Assembly (NCBI GenBank): GCA_904387055.1
Contig: CAJFKV010000020.1
Location: 1-33,947 of the forward strand
Reading direction: 5' to 3'
Source: Candidatus Heteroruminococcus faecigallinarum
GTDB lineage: Bacteria > Bacillota > Clostridia > Oscillospirales > Ruminococcaceae
Length of the DNA: 33,947 nt
The notes beneath the pieces were generated by a model. That model was not told the DNA's origin. It searched no databases and was given only the letters and a program-made list of their open reading frames with translations. Numbering within the stretch: position 1 is the first letter of the stretch; each line of letters begins with the position of its first letter. This document shows, one piece after another, positions 24,381 to 33,506 of this stretch. The translations under genes and the position numbers were made by a program.

Positions 24381-24749
24381 TTACTTAGCAGCGGAGATGG
24401 TGTACTCGGCCACCGGCGTTCCCCCGGCCAGGTGCTCCGCCACGATCCGGCGGGCCTTGTCGGGGGTGAGGCGGACGTAGGTCACCTTCTCCTGGTTGGG
24501 GAGGAAGACCTCCGCCACCGGCTCATACTGGCAGATGCCCATGCATCCCGTTTGGATGAGGGCGATGTCGTAGAGCTTGTTCTCGTCCAGAGCGTCTGCA
24601 AAGGCGCCCACAACCTCTCGGGCGCCGGCGGCGATGCCGCAGGTACCCATGGCCACGACGATTCGGCCGTGGGCCTCCTTGTCATGGCGAATGCCCATCT
24701 GGGACTGCATCTCGTCCCGGAGGGCGTTCAGTTCAGCGATAGTTTTCAT
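24381..24749 (-). CDS. Thioredoxin-like [2Fe-2S] ferredoxin subunit (HydD/HndB-like)
   Basis: 122 residues forming one thioredoxin-like ferredoxin domain. Four cysteines fit a [2Fe-2S] site: MGTCGIAAG near C37 and TGCMGIC at C69/C73 with surrounding conserved glycine, though the first-pair second cysteine usually seen in NuoE is absent here, as I read it. Homologues named HydD or HndB are encoded in NADH/NADP-linked hydrogenase operons. Its start (ATG, 24749) overlaps the stop of the ATPase gene, so translation is coupled, and hydB follows after 15 bases. Confidence 0.85.
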   Translation of the reverse strand: MKTIAELNALRDEMQSQMGIRHDKEAHGRIVVAMGTCGIAAGAREVVGAFADALDENKLYDIALIQTGCMGICQYEPVAEVFLPNQEKVTYVRLTPDKARRIVAEHLAGGTPVAEYTISAAK

Positions 24750-25357
24750 GTAGGATCCATACCTCCTGTTCCGTTGGAGCGGGAGGACACCCTTCCCGTC
24801 GGGAGGGGCCAGCGGGGCCGGTCCATTTCCCGGGTGTTCTCCTCGATGTATTGCCGGATCCACCGGATGACCCGCACGTCGGCCAGGGAGACCTCTCCCA
24901 GCGCCCGGCGAAGCTGCCGGGTATCCACCGAGAACTGCCGGTTCTCCTGCCGGCGGGTGTACCGGATCTCCAGATCCGGGTTGCAGCCCATCAGGGCCGC
25001 CACAGCACCCCCCATATCGCCGATGGGAGGGCAATCCATGCTGGCAACCACAAATTCCGCCCGGACAACAGTGCCCTTTCCGGGGGCGGTGTCGATGTGG
25101 AAGGAGCCGCCCGTTTCCCGGGCAGCCATCTGCAGCAGCGGCAACCCCAGACCCACGTTCCGGGTTGCGCGGCTGGTATAGAAGGGATCAACGGCGGATG
25201 CCGCCTCCCGGCAGGTCATCCCAGGGCCGTCGTCCTCCACGGTGAGCACCAGCAGCCGGCCGTCCGCCCCTGTTTCCAGACAGGCAGAGATCCGACGGGC
25301 CCCGGCGGCCACCGCATTTTGAGCGATATCCAGCAGATGCAGCGCAATCTCCTGCAT
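24746..25357 (-). CDS. GHKL-type ATP-binding protein of the hydrogenase operon
   Basis: 203 residues. The first 110 form a histidine-kinase/anti-sigma-type ATPase fold: N box DIAQNAVAAGA, EDDGPGM, and GLGLPLL lid motif. There is no HisKA dimerisation domain or phospho-accepting histidine motif and no membrane helix, so it is not a classical sensor kinase. The C-terminal 90 residues are not recognised. A gene of this type lies at the same place in other Clostridia hydrogenase operons (HydE of the hydCEDBA set in acetogens, unrelated to the maturase of that name). Function unproven. The ATG at 25357 has no clear ribosome-binding site and probably depends on coupling to hydC, whose stop is 9 bases upstream. 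Confidence 0.8.
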   Translation of the reverse strand: MQEIALHLLDIAQNAVAAGARRISACLETGADGRLLVLTVEDDGPGMTCREAASAVDPFYTSRATRNVGLGLPLLQMAARETGGSFHIDTAPGKGTVVRAEFVVASMDCPPIGDMGGAVAALMGCNPDLEIRYTRRQENRQFSVDTRQLRRALGEVSLADVRVIRWIRQYIEENTREMDRPRWPLPTGRVSSRSNGTGGMDPT

Positions 25358-25366
25358 CAAAGACGG

Positions 25367-25858
25367 CTAGTAGGTAGCCAGGATCTTGGCAACGTCCTCC
25401 GGCACCAGGCGGCCATAGACGTCGTCGTTCACCGTCATGACCGGGGCCAGGCCGCAGGCGCCGATGCACCGGCAGGCGTCCAGGGAGAACTTCCCGTCGG
25501 GGGTGCACTGGCCGGCCTGGATCCCCAGCTGTTTGGAGATCTCGTCCAGCACATTGCCCGATCCTTTTACGTAACAGGCGGTGCCCAGGCAGACCGAAAT
25601 CCGGTACTGGCCCTTGGGCGTCAGGGTAAACTGGGCGTAGAAGGTTGCCACACCATACACCTCTTCCAGAGGGACACCCAGGCCCTCGGCCACCATGATC
25701 TGCACTTCCCGGGGCAGATACCCGTAGATTTCCTGCGCCTTCTGCAGGGTGGGCATCAGCGCGCCCGCTTCATCCTTGTGCTCCTGGATGAAGGCGTTCA
25801 GCTGGGCCTCCTGTTCCGGCGTCCCGCGGAAGGGAATGACTGCTTGCTTTTCTGACAT
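25367..25858 (-). CDS. hydC: NuoE-like [2Fe-2S] subunit of the hydrogenase
   Basis: 163 residues, a complete NuoE-type thioredoxin-like domain after an N-terminal helical bundle. The cluster cysteines are in CLGTAC and CRCIGACGLAPV. It passes electrons within the NADH-linked hydrogenase. GGAGG precedes the ATG at 25858. It is the first gene of the operon. Confidence 0.95.
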   Translation of the reverse strand: MSEKQAVIPFRGTPEQEAQLNAFIQEHKDEAGALMPTLQKAQEIYGYLPREVQIMVAEGLGVPLEEVYGVATFYAQFTLTPKGQYRISVCLGTACYVKGSGNVLDEISKQLGIQAGQCTPDGKFSLDACRCIGACGLAPVMTVNDDVYGRLVPEDVAKILATY

Positions 25859-25929
25859 CCGCGCAAAACCTCCTTGAAAATGATGAGGACAGCGGGAAAC
25901 CCTCCCGCTGCCATGTTGTGGGTGATTTC

Positions 25930-25958
25930 AGTATACCATGTCTGCGAACGGATTTCTA
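25930..25958 (-). promoter_or_regulatory. Extended -10 promoter of the hydrogenase operon
   Basis: Minus strand TATACT (25930-25935) with TG one base upstream; the -35 position 17 bases away reads TAGAAA, a poor match. A weak -35 with a good extended -10 suggests help from an activator, and an inverted repeat lies just upstream at 25970-25992. Confidence 0.55.
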
Positions 25959-25969
25959 GCAGGCGTCGG

Positions 25970-25992
25970 TTGTCGACCGACAATTTTTTGTC
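25970..25992. promoter_or_regulatory. Alternating TTGTC/GACAA half-sites upstream of the hydrogenase promoter
   Basis: TTGTCG (25970-25975) and CGACAA (25978-25983) form an inverted repeat; GACAA (25979-25983) and TTGTC (25988-25992) form a second one sharing the middle arm. The centre is about 50 bases upstream of the predicted start, where activators often bind. It does not match the Rex consensus TTGTTAA-N4-TTAACAA. Confidence 0.45.
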
Positions 25993-26144
25993 AGAGAATC
26001 GGGAAATCCTTTTGTTCGGTTTTGCTAAAAAACAAAAAAGTAGCCTTGTAATTATTTAAATTAACCATACTTTTTTATCGGATTTTATCCGTTTTGTGGA
26101 AGAAATGGGGAGGTTTTCTCCGGGAACAGGGAGCCCGCCCGGTA

Positions 26145-26174
26145 TTGCCAGGGGCTGCAAAGACGTGGTATGAT
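26145..26174 (+). promoter_or_regulatory. Promoter of the DRTGG gene, divergent from the hydrogenase operon
   Basis: TTGCCA (26145-26150), an 18-base spacer and TATGAT (26169-26174) with extended TG. Transcription would start near 26181, giving a leader of only about 14 bases containing the GGGAGG site. The rest of 25993-26144 is AT-rich and shows only a short CGGAT/ATCCG inverted repeat near 26080. Confidence 0.6.
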
Positions 26175-26194
26175 ACCAGGGAGGGGGGATGGCG

Positions 26195-26560
26195 ATGACG
26201 GTGGAAGAGCTGGGAAAGGCCCGCGGCTGGGAAGCGGTCTGCCTGCCCCGGCCGGGGGCGGAGGCGCGGGGCCTTCCGGTCTGCTGCGACCGGCTGGGCC
26301 TGGCGGTGACCCACGTGCCGGAGGGGGCGGTGTGGATGACCCTCACCGGCCATCTGAATACGGTGGCGGCGGCCACCCTCAACCGGGCGGCGGCGGTGGT
26401 CCTCTGCGGGGGACAGCACTGGCCCGGCGAGGCGGTGGCGGCGGCCCGGGAGCACGGGGTGAACCTGTTTCAGTCCCCCCTGCCCAGCTTCGAGGCCGCC
26501 TGCCCGCCTGTGCTGCGGGCGGCGGAGAAAACAGCCGGAGAACGGGAGACGGCGCGATGA
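26195..26560 (+). CDS. DRTGG-domain protein
   Basis: 121 residues, a single DRTGG domain. It keeps the WMTLTGHLNTVAAATLNRAAAVVL core and the HGVNLFQSPLPSFEAA end seen in the family; the GG of the name is replaced by other residues. DRTGG domains occur in phosphotransacetylase-related and CBS proteins and are thought to bind a small molecule, not established. Stand-alone copies are often encoded beside [FeFe] hydrogenase genes in Clostridia, as here. An ATG at 26189 is also possible, but 26195 has better spacing from GGGAGG. Confidence 0.75.
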   Translation: MTVEELGKARGWEAVCLPRPGAEARGLPVCCDRLGLAVTHVPEGAVWMTLTGHLNTVAAATLNRAAAVVLCGGQHWPGEAVAAAREHGVNLFQSPLPSFEAACPPVLRAAEKTAGERETAR

Positions 26561-26577
26561 CGGAAAGAGGTGGTAGC

Positions 26578-26646
26578 ATGACAAAACGCAACGAAGTGCG
26601 GCTCCATGCAAAGCCAGTGGGTTGCGACACCTGCATGGAGAGATAG
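26578..26646 (+). CDS. Possible 22-residue leader peptide
   Basis: ATG at 26578 is preceded by AGAGGTGG and encodes a basic peptide ending GCDTCMER before TAG. It overlaps the inverted repeats at 26602-26656, so it could be a regulatory leader or a chance frame. An upstream in-frame ATG at 26557 overlaps the stop of the DRTGG gene. No homologue is recognised. Confidence 0.25.
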   Translation: MTKRNEVRLHAKPVGCDTCMER

Positions 26647-26656
26647 CCGTCGCAAC
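26602..26656 (+). promoter_or_regulatory. Interleaved stems, possible RNA pseudoknot upstream of the CD3324 gene
   Basis: A perfect 9-bp pair (26602-26610 with 26632-26640) is interleaved with a perfect 8-bp pair (26621-26628 with 26649-26656), the order that makes an H-type pseudoknot. CGCAAC at 26587-26592 could compete for GTTGCG at 26621-26626, giving an alternative fold. It ends 51 bases before the start codon at 26708. It does not match a riboswitch class I can name. Confidence 0.4.
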
Positions 26657-26707
26657 AGAAGAATGCTGGCTTTGCTGCTTGACAGTTGTCACAAGGAGGA
26701 AGCCTGC

Positions 26708-26968
26708 ATGCACCATATCAATGCAAGAGATCTTCTTCCCGATGGCCTGGTCAAGGAGCTGCAGCGCTATATTCAAGGGGGATACCTGTATGTCCCCATC
26801 GATCCGGCGCAGCAGAAGCACTGGGGAGAAGCATCCGGCTACCGGCAGGAATTGCAGCAGCGAAACCGCCAGATCCTGGAGGAGTACCGGCAAGGGGCCT
26901 CCATCGACGGGCTGGCCCAGCGATACTGCCTGTCGGAATCGGCCATTCGGAAGATTGTTTATGGATAA
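26708..26968 (+). CDS. CD3324 family (Mor-like) small DNA-binding protein
   Basis: 86 residues. An N-terminal half (INARDLLPDGLVKELQRYIQGGYLYVP) resembles the dimerisation part of the Mor/C activator family. A C-terminal helix-turn-helix follows (RQILEEYRQGASIDGLAQRYCLSESAIRKIVYG). Proteins of this type are common in Clostridia and are likely transcription factors with unknown targets. AAGGAGGA precedes the ATG at 26708. It may regulate the amidase and acetyltransferase genes that follow, by position only. Confidence 0.85.
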   Translation: MHHINARDLLPDGLVKELQRYIQGGYLYVPIDPAQQKHWGEASGYRQELQQRNRQILEEYRQGASIDGLAQRYCLSESAIRKIVYG

Positions 26969-26969
26969 A

Positions 26970-27007
26970 AACAGGCAGGGGCTGCGGCGATGCAGCCCCT
27001 GCCTGTT
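26970..27007 (-). terminator. 16-bp hairpin with T run on the minus strand
   Basis: A perfect 16-bp stem (26970-26985 with 26992-27007) and six-base loop directly after the CD3324 stop codon. On the plus strand it is followed by CGTATG, a weak tail; on the minus strand by TTTATCC after two T of the stem, giving TTTTT. It is therefore better placed to stop antisense transcription than the gene it follows. It may serve both. Confidence 0.65.
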
Positions 27008-27123
27008 CGTATGGGGGGAGATACAGATTGATTCGGGATTGTTTTGTGGATGGAAAAACCGAAGCGGCGGCCAAAGAATAAAAGAAAAGAAACACAAGAC
27101 AGGATGTGCAGAAAGGAACGGCC

Positions 27124-27828
27124 ATGTGTACACGATTTGTTTACCGGGGGGACGACGTAATCACCGGATTCAATTTCGACATCGACCTTGCCCAATGGGA
27201 CCATCGGGTGATGGTGGAGGAGGAGCGCTTCTATATTGGGATTCTGCGCCCCGACGGGGCGCGGCACGCCTACCATGGGGTGCATCGAAACGGGAACACG
27301 GGGACGCTTCTCTATGTTCCCGGGAATCCGGCCGGGGCCTACCGGGACGGGGAGGAGTGCTTGACCGTCGCCCAGCTGACCGAGCAATTTCTCCAGGCTC
27401 GGATCGGCTTTGAGGATGCCCTGCGCCTTGTGCAGACAAAGAGGATTGTCTATGCCCCCGATGCCACCATGCAGGCGATGCTCTCCGACCAGCAGGGCCG
27501 CACCTTGGTTGTGGAGCCGGGGATCGGCTGGCGGGAGGACCGGGGTCGGTACTCACTGATGACCAACGGGTCCCTGCTTGCACCGGAGAGCACCCGCCCT
27601 TTTCTCCTGCCGGGAGATGACCGGTACCAACGGGCCGACCGGCTGCTCCGCAGATGGAAAGGCCGGTTCTCCGTTGACGACGCCTTTGACCTTCTCCGGG
27701 CCGTCCGGCAGGAGGGCCGTTGGGCCACCAGGGTTTCGTTTGTGTACTCGTCCAGGGAACGGACGGTCTATTATCAACAGGGAGAGGAACCGGCCCGGAT
27801 CCAGCGGCATCGGTTTTTGCAGCCATAG
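27124..27828 (+). CDS. Ntn-hydrolase of the choloylglycine hydrolase/penicillin acylase-like group
   Basis: 234 residues. After removal of the initiator methionine, Cys2 (MCTRFVYRG) would be the N-terminal nucleophile that cleaves linear amide bonds. GFNFDID near 17-23 supplies the aspartate expected near the active site, and [17 protein letters not shown] matches the conserved asparagine loop. It is about 90 residues shorter than bile salt hydrolases, so it belongs to the compact members of the superfamily and its substrate (N-acyl amino acid, acyl-homoserine lactone, penicillin or other) is open. The ATG at 27124 is required to put Cys at position 2 and has AAAGGAAC upstream. No clear promoter is seen in 27008-27123. 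The acetyltransferase gene follows after 23 bases. Confidence 0.8.
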   Translation: MCTRFVYRGDDVITGFNFDIDLAQWDHRVMVEEERFYIGILRPDGARHAYHGVHRNGNTGTLLYVPGNPAGAYRDGEECLTVAQLTEQFLQARIGFEDALRLVQTKRIVYAPDATMQAMLSDQQGRTLVVEPGIGWREDRGRYSLMTNGSLLAPESTRPFLLPGDDRYQRADRLLRRWKGRFSVDDAFDLLRAVRQEGRWATRVSFVYSSRERTVYYQQGEEPARIQRHRFLQP

Positions 27829-27851
27829 GCCGGGGAAAGGGGGGAGAGACA

Positions 27852-28484
27852 ATGCATCCGGACGCCATCTATCCCCGGAAGAACGACCGGGAGACGGTGT
27901 ATCTGAAAAACGTGGTGACCGACCCCGCCATCACCGTGGGAGAGTACACCATCTACAACGATTTTGTCCACGACCCGCGGGAATTTGAGAAGCGGAATGT
28001 TTTGTACCACTACCCGGTCAACGGGGACCGGCTGTCCATTGGCAGATTCTGTTCCATTGCCTGCGGGGCCAGGTTCCTGTTTGCCAGCGCCCACCACACC
28101 CTGGCCTCCTTGTCCACCTACCCGTTCCCCATCTTTTTTGAGGAATGGGGGCTGGATGCCCGGGATGTGGCGGCGGCCTGGGATCACAAGGGGGACATCC
28201 GCATTGGCAACGACGTATGGATCGGGTATGAGGCCGTCGTCATGGCGGGGGTCACCATTGGGGACGGGGCGATCGTCGGCGCCCGCGCCGTCGTTACCAA
28301 GGACGTGCCCCCCTATACCATTGTGGGCGGCGTTCCGGCCAGAGCCATCCGCAAGCGGTTTCCCGACCGGGTAATCGCCGCGCTGCTGGAAATTCAGTGG
28401 TGGAACTGGCCCGAGGAAGCCATCCGGCGCCAGCTGGGGGCGATCCGGGCGGGGCAGGTCGACCGCCTGGGGCAGGGAAGGTAA
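27852..28484 (+). CDS. Vat/CatB-type xenobiotic acetyltransferase (left-handed beta helix)
   Basis: 210 residues, the usual length of Vat streptogramin A acetyltransferases. It uses acetyl-CoA to acetylate a hydroxyl group. Typical elements are [29 protein letters not shown], the hexapeptide repeats [32 protein letters not shown]-like [10 protein letters not shown] and WWNWPEE. A histidine in SAHHTLAS aligns with the catalytic histidine of the family. Sequence alone does not show that it confers resistance; many chromosomal relatives have unknown substrates. GGGGGGAGAG precedes the ATG at 27852. It is likely cotranscribed with the amidase. Confidence 0.85.
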   Translation: MHPDAIYPRKNDRETVYLKNVVTDPAITVGEYTIYNDFVHDPREFEKRNVLYHYPVNGDRLSIGRFCSIACGARFLFASAHHTLASLSTYPFPIFFEEWGLDARDVAAAWDHKGDIRIGNDVWIGYEAVVMAGVTIGDGAIVGARAVVTKDVPPYTIVGGVPARAIRKRFPDRVIAALLEIQWWNWPEEAIRRQLGAIRAGQVDRLGQGR

Positions 28485-28496
28485 CTTGCCGGGAAA

Positions 28497-28546
28497 CAAG
28501 CGGGCAGCGGGGGATTCTTTCAGGAAAATCCCCCGCTGCCCGCTTG
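28497..28546. terminator. Bidirectional terminator between acetyltransferase and secA
   Basis: A perfect 20-bp inverted repeat (28497-28516 with 28527-28546) around a ten-base loop, placed between convergent genes. T-rich tails are present on both sides but short. Confidence 0.8.
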
Positions 28547-28578
28547 GTGTTCTTATGGGATCGGCTGCTGTGGGGAGA

Positions 28579-31317
<2,739 letters not shown>

Positions 31318-31351
31318 GGGATCACCTCGTTTACGCGTCCTGGGGCAAAAG

Positions 31352-31390
31352 GCCCCGCCGGGGAAAACGGCGGGGCGCTGCCCGGCAGCG
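31352..31390 (-). promoter_or_regulatory. Two adjoining hairpins in the secA leader
   Basis: On the minus strand a 6-bp hairpin (31376-31381 with 31385-31390) is followed at once by a 9-bp GC-rich hairpin (31352-31360 with 31368-31376) and then CTTTTG, 35 bases before the secA start. This resembles an attenuator with a short T run, but I see no competing anti-terminator and no SecM-like gene. Confidence 0.45.
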
Positions 31391-31410
31391 GACAAAATTT
31401 CACTCCTACT

Positions 31411-31439
31411 AGTTTACCCCACCAGCCCCCCGTTGTCAA
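31411..31439 (-). promoter_or_regulatory. secA promoter
   Basis: Perfect TTGACA (31434-31439), a 17-base spacer and TAAACT (31411-31416) on the minus strand. The start near 31404 leaves a leader of about 87 bases. Confidence 0.8.
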
Positions 31440-31574
31440 TTTGAAAGGGGCGGATTTTTGTGGACAAACCTTGAACAAATCGCGGCTTTTCCGTAGCGGG
31501 GAGAAGGGATGTGCAAAGAAAGGCAGAGAAAGAGGATTTTTCCGTGTGAAATGTCAAAACGTGGGCCCCTTCCC

Positions 31575-31603
31575 TTGATAATCCGCAGGAATGCCGATAT
31601 AAT
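31575..31603 (+). promoter_or_regulatory. Promoter of the NifU-like/GGGtGRT operon
   Basis: TTGATA (31575-31580), a 17-base spacer and perfect TATAAT (31598-31603). The leader to 31727 is about 117 bases and contains the palindrome GCTGGCCAGC near 31614 and a stem of about nine pairs between roughly 31669 and 31700. No known riboswitch is recognised in it. Confidence 0.8.
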
Positions 31604-31726
31604 AAACCTGTAAGCTGGCCAGCCGGTCCGCCCGGGGAGGGGAAGCTCTCTTTGACGGAGGGTGGCGGCCGGCGGGCTGGAGGCCCGGAAGGCCTGCCGG
31701 TCCAATCTATCGAAAGGGGTAAAGAT

Positions 31727-32419
31727 ATGAACTATTCTCATGAAGTAGAGAAAATGTGTACCCTGGTCAAGGGCCCCAACCATGGTCCCGCCCCCATCCC
31801 GGAGGAGGGCAAGTGGGTAAAAGCCTATGAGATCAAGGATATTTCCGGCCTGTCCCACGGCGTGGGCTGGTGCGCCCCCCAGCAGGGCGCCTGCAAGCTG
31901 ACCCTGAATGTGAAGGACGGCATCATCGAGGAGGCGCTGGTGGAGACGCTGGGCTGCTCCGGCATGACCCACTCCGCCGCTATGGCCGCCGAGATTCTCC
32001 CCGGCAAGACCCTGCTGGAGGCCCTCAACACCGACCTGGTGTGCGACGCCATCAACGTGGCCATGCGGGAGATCTTCAAGCAGCTGGCCTACGGTCGTTC
32101 CCAGACCGCCTTCTCCGAGGGCGGCCTGCCCATCGGCGCCTCCCTGGAGGACCTGGGCAAGGGCCTGCGCAGCCAGGTGGGCACCATGTTCTCCACCAAG
32201 CTCAAGGGCGTGCGGTACATGGAGCTGGCCGAGGGCTATGTTCTGTCGGTGGCGGTGGACGACAACGGGGAGCCCATCGGCTACAAGTTTGTCCGCCTGG
32301 GCAAGATGATGGAGGACATCCGCCACGGTGTGGATCCCAAGACTGCCTACGAGAAGAACATCGGCACCTATGGCCGTTATGAGAATGCCCCCAAGTATAT
32401 CGATCCCCGTGAGGAGTAA
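31727..32419 (+). CDS. NifU/IscU-like iron-sulfur scaffold protein
   Basis: 230 residues. The N-terminal two thirds resemble the IscU/NifU N-terminal fold, with cysteines in WCAPQQGACKL and LGCSGMTHSAAM that could hold an assembling cluster, though spacing differs from classical IscU. The C-terminal 60 residues are outside the classical fold. This type of gene is regularly paired with a GGGtGRT protein gene in anaerobic Bacillota, as here (22-base gap). Whether the scaffold serves that partner or general cluster assembly is unknown. The ATG at 31727 follows AAAGGGG. Confidence 0.8.
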   Translation: MNYSHEVEKMCTLVKGPNHGPAPIPEEGKWVKAYEIKDISGLSHGVGWCAPQQGACKLTLNVKDGIIEEALVETLGCSGMTHSAAMAAEILPGKTLLEALNTDLVCDAINVAMREIFKQLAYGRSQTAFSEGGLPIGASLEDLGKGLRSQVGTMFSTKLKGVRYMELAEGYVLSVAVDDNGEPIGYKFVRLGKMMEDIRHGVDPKTAYEKNIGTYGRYENAPKYIDPREE

Positions 32420-32441
32420 GGAAGGAGAAGGAGGGAACCAA

Positions 32442-33440
32442 ATGGCACAGTTTGAAGGCAAAGAGAGAAGAATGCCCAAGATTGAGGCATGTTTGAAGGA
32501 ATATGGCCTGGCCGACCTGGAGGCCGCCCGGGCGCTCTGCCTGGAGAAAGGCATCGACGTGGAGTCCATCGTGAAGGGCGTGCAGCCCATCGCCTTTGAG
32601 AATGCGGTGTGGGCCTACACCCTGGGCGTGGCGGTGGCCCTCAAGAAGGGCATTACCAAGGCTGCCGACGCGGCCGAGGCCATCGGCATCGGCCTGCAGG
32701 CCTTCTGTGTTCCCGGCTCGGTGGCCGAGCAGCGGAACGTGGGCCAGGGCCATGGCAACCTGGGAGCCATGCTCCTGCGGGACGAGACCAAGTGCTTCTG
32801 CTTCCTGGCGGGGCACGAGTCCTTTGCCGCCGCCGAGGGCGCCATCGGCATCGCCCGCTCGGCCAACAAGGCCCGCAAGGAGGATCTGCGGATCATCCTC
32901 AACGGCCTGGGCAAGGACGCCGCCTATATCATCTCCCGGATCAACGGTTTTACCTATGTGGAGACCGACTATGACTTCGCCACCGGCGACCTGAAGGTGG
33001 TCCGCGAGGTGCCCTTCTCCGACGGGGAGCGGGCCAAGGTAAAGTGCTACGGCGCCAACGATGTGCTGGAGGGCGTGGCCATCATGAAGAAGGAGAAGGT
33101 GGACGTCTCCATCACCGGCAACTCCACCAACCCCACCCGGTTCCAGCACCTGGTGGCCGGCACCTATAAGAAGTGGTGCTGGGAGAACGGGGTCAAGTAC
33201 TTCTCGGTGGCCTCCGGCGGCGGCACCGGCCGTACCCTCCACCCCGACAACATGGCGGCCGGCCCCGCTTCCTACGGCCTGACCGACTCCATGGGCCGGA
33301 TGCACGGCGACGCCCAGTTTGCCGGGTCTTCCTCGGTTCCTGCCCACGTGGAGATGATGGGCCTCATCGGCATGGGCAACAACCCCATGGTGGGCGCCAC
33401 CGTGGCCTGCGCCGTGGCGGTGGAAGAGGCTTCCAAGTAA
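32442..33440 (+). CDS. GGGtGRT protein, unknown function
   Basis: 332 residues, named for the motif seen here as SGGGTGRTLHPDN near 259-271. Other family stretches are GQGHGNLGAMLL, KCFCFLAGHESFAAAEGAIG, SITGNSTNPTRFQHL and MGRMHGDAQFAGSS; the hydrophobic end holds GMGNNPMVGATVACAVAVEEA. Cysteines at CLKEY, CLEKG, CVPG, CFCF, CYG and KKWCW could ligate metal but no motif I recognise. The family almost always lies beside the NifU-like gene, suggesting an iron-sulfur or metal cofactor, which is inference. AAGGAGGGAACC precedes the ATG at 32442. Confidence 0.9.
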   Translation: MAQFEGKERRMPKIEACLKEYGLADLEAARALCLEKGIDVESIVKGVQPIAFENAVWAYTLGVAVALKKGITKAADAAEAIGIGLQAFCVPGSVAEQRNVGQGHGNLGAMLLRDETKCFCFLAGHESFAAAEGAIGIARSANKARKEDLRIILNGLGKDAAYIISRINGFTYVETDYDFATGDLKVVREVPFSDGERAKVKCYGANDVLEGVAIMKKEKVDVSITGNSTNPTRFQHLVAGTYKKWCWENGVKYFSVASGGGTGRTLHPDNMAAGPASYGLTDSMGRMHGDAQFAGSSSVPAHVEMMGLIGMGNNPMVGATVACAVAVEEASK

Positions 33441-33465
33441 ATCATACAATCGATCGACCCATCGA

Positions 33466-33505
33466 AAACCCGCGCCCGGCAATCCTGCCGGGCGCGGGTT
33501 TGTGT
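33466..33505 (+). terminator. Terminator after the GGGtGRT gene
   Basis: A perfect 16-bp stem (33466-33481 with 33486-33501), four-base loop, ending in TTTGTGTT. It directly abuts the first module of the repeat array beginning at 33507. Confidence 0.85.
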
Positions 33506-33506
33506 T

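Noticed and set aside
25970..25992. Rex operator
   Set aside because: Half-sites are TTGTC/GACAA, without the TTAA core of the Rex box.
26587..26656. c-di-GMP-I (GEMM) riboswitch
   Set aside because: TGCAAAGCC and AGATAGCCG recall GEMM segments, but the first half with its GCAAACC and tetraloop docking is missing and the pairing order differs.
26606..26707. Longer start for the CD3324 protein
   Set aside because: The in-frame upstream stretch lacks family similarity, and AAGGAGGA lies correctly before the ATG at 26708.
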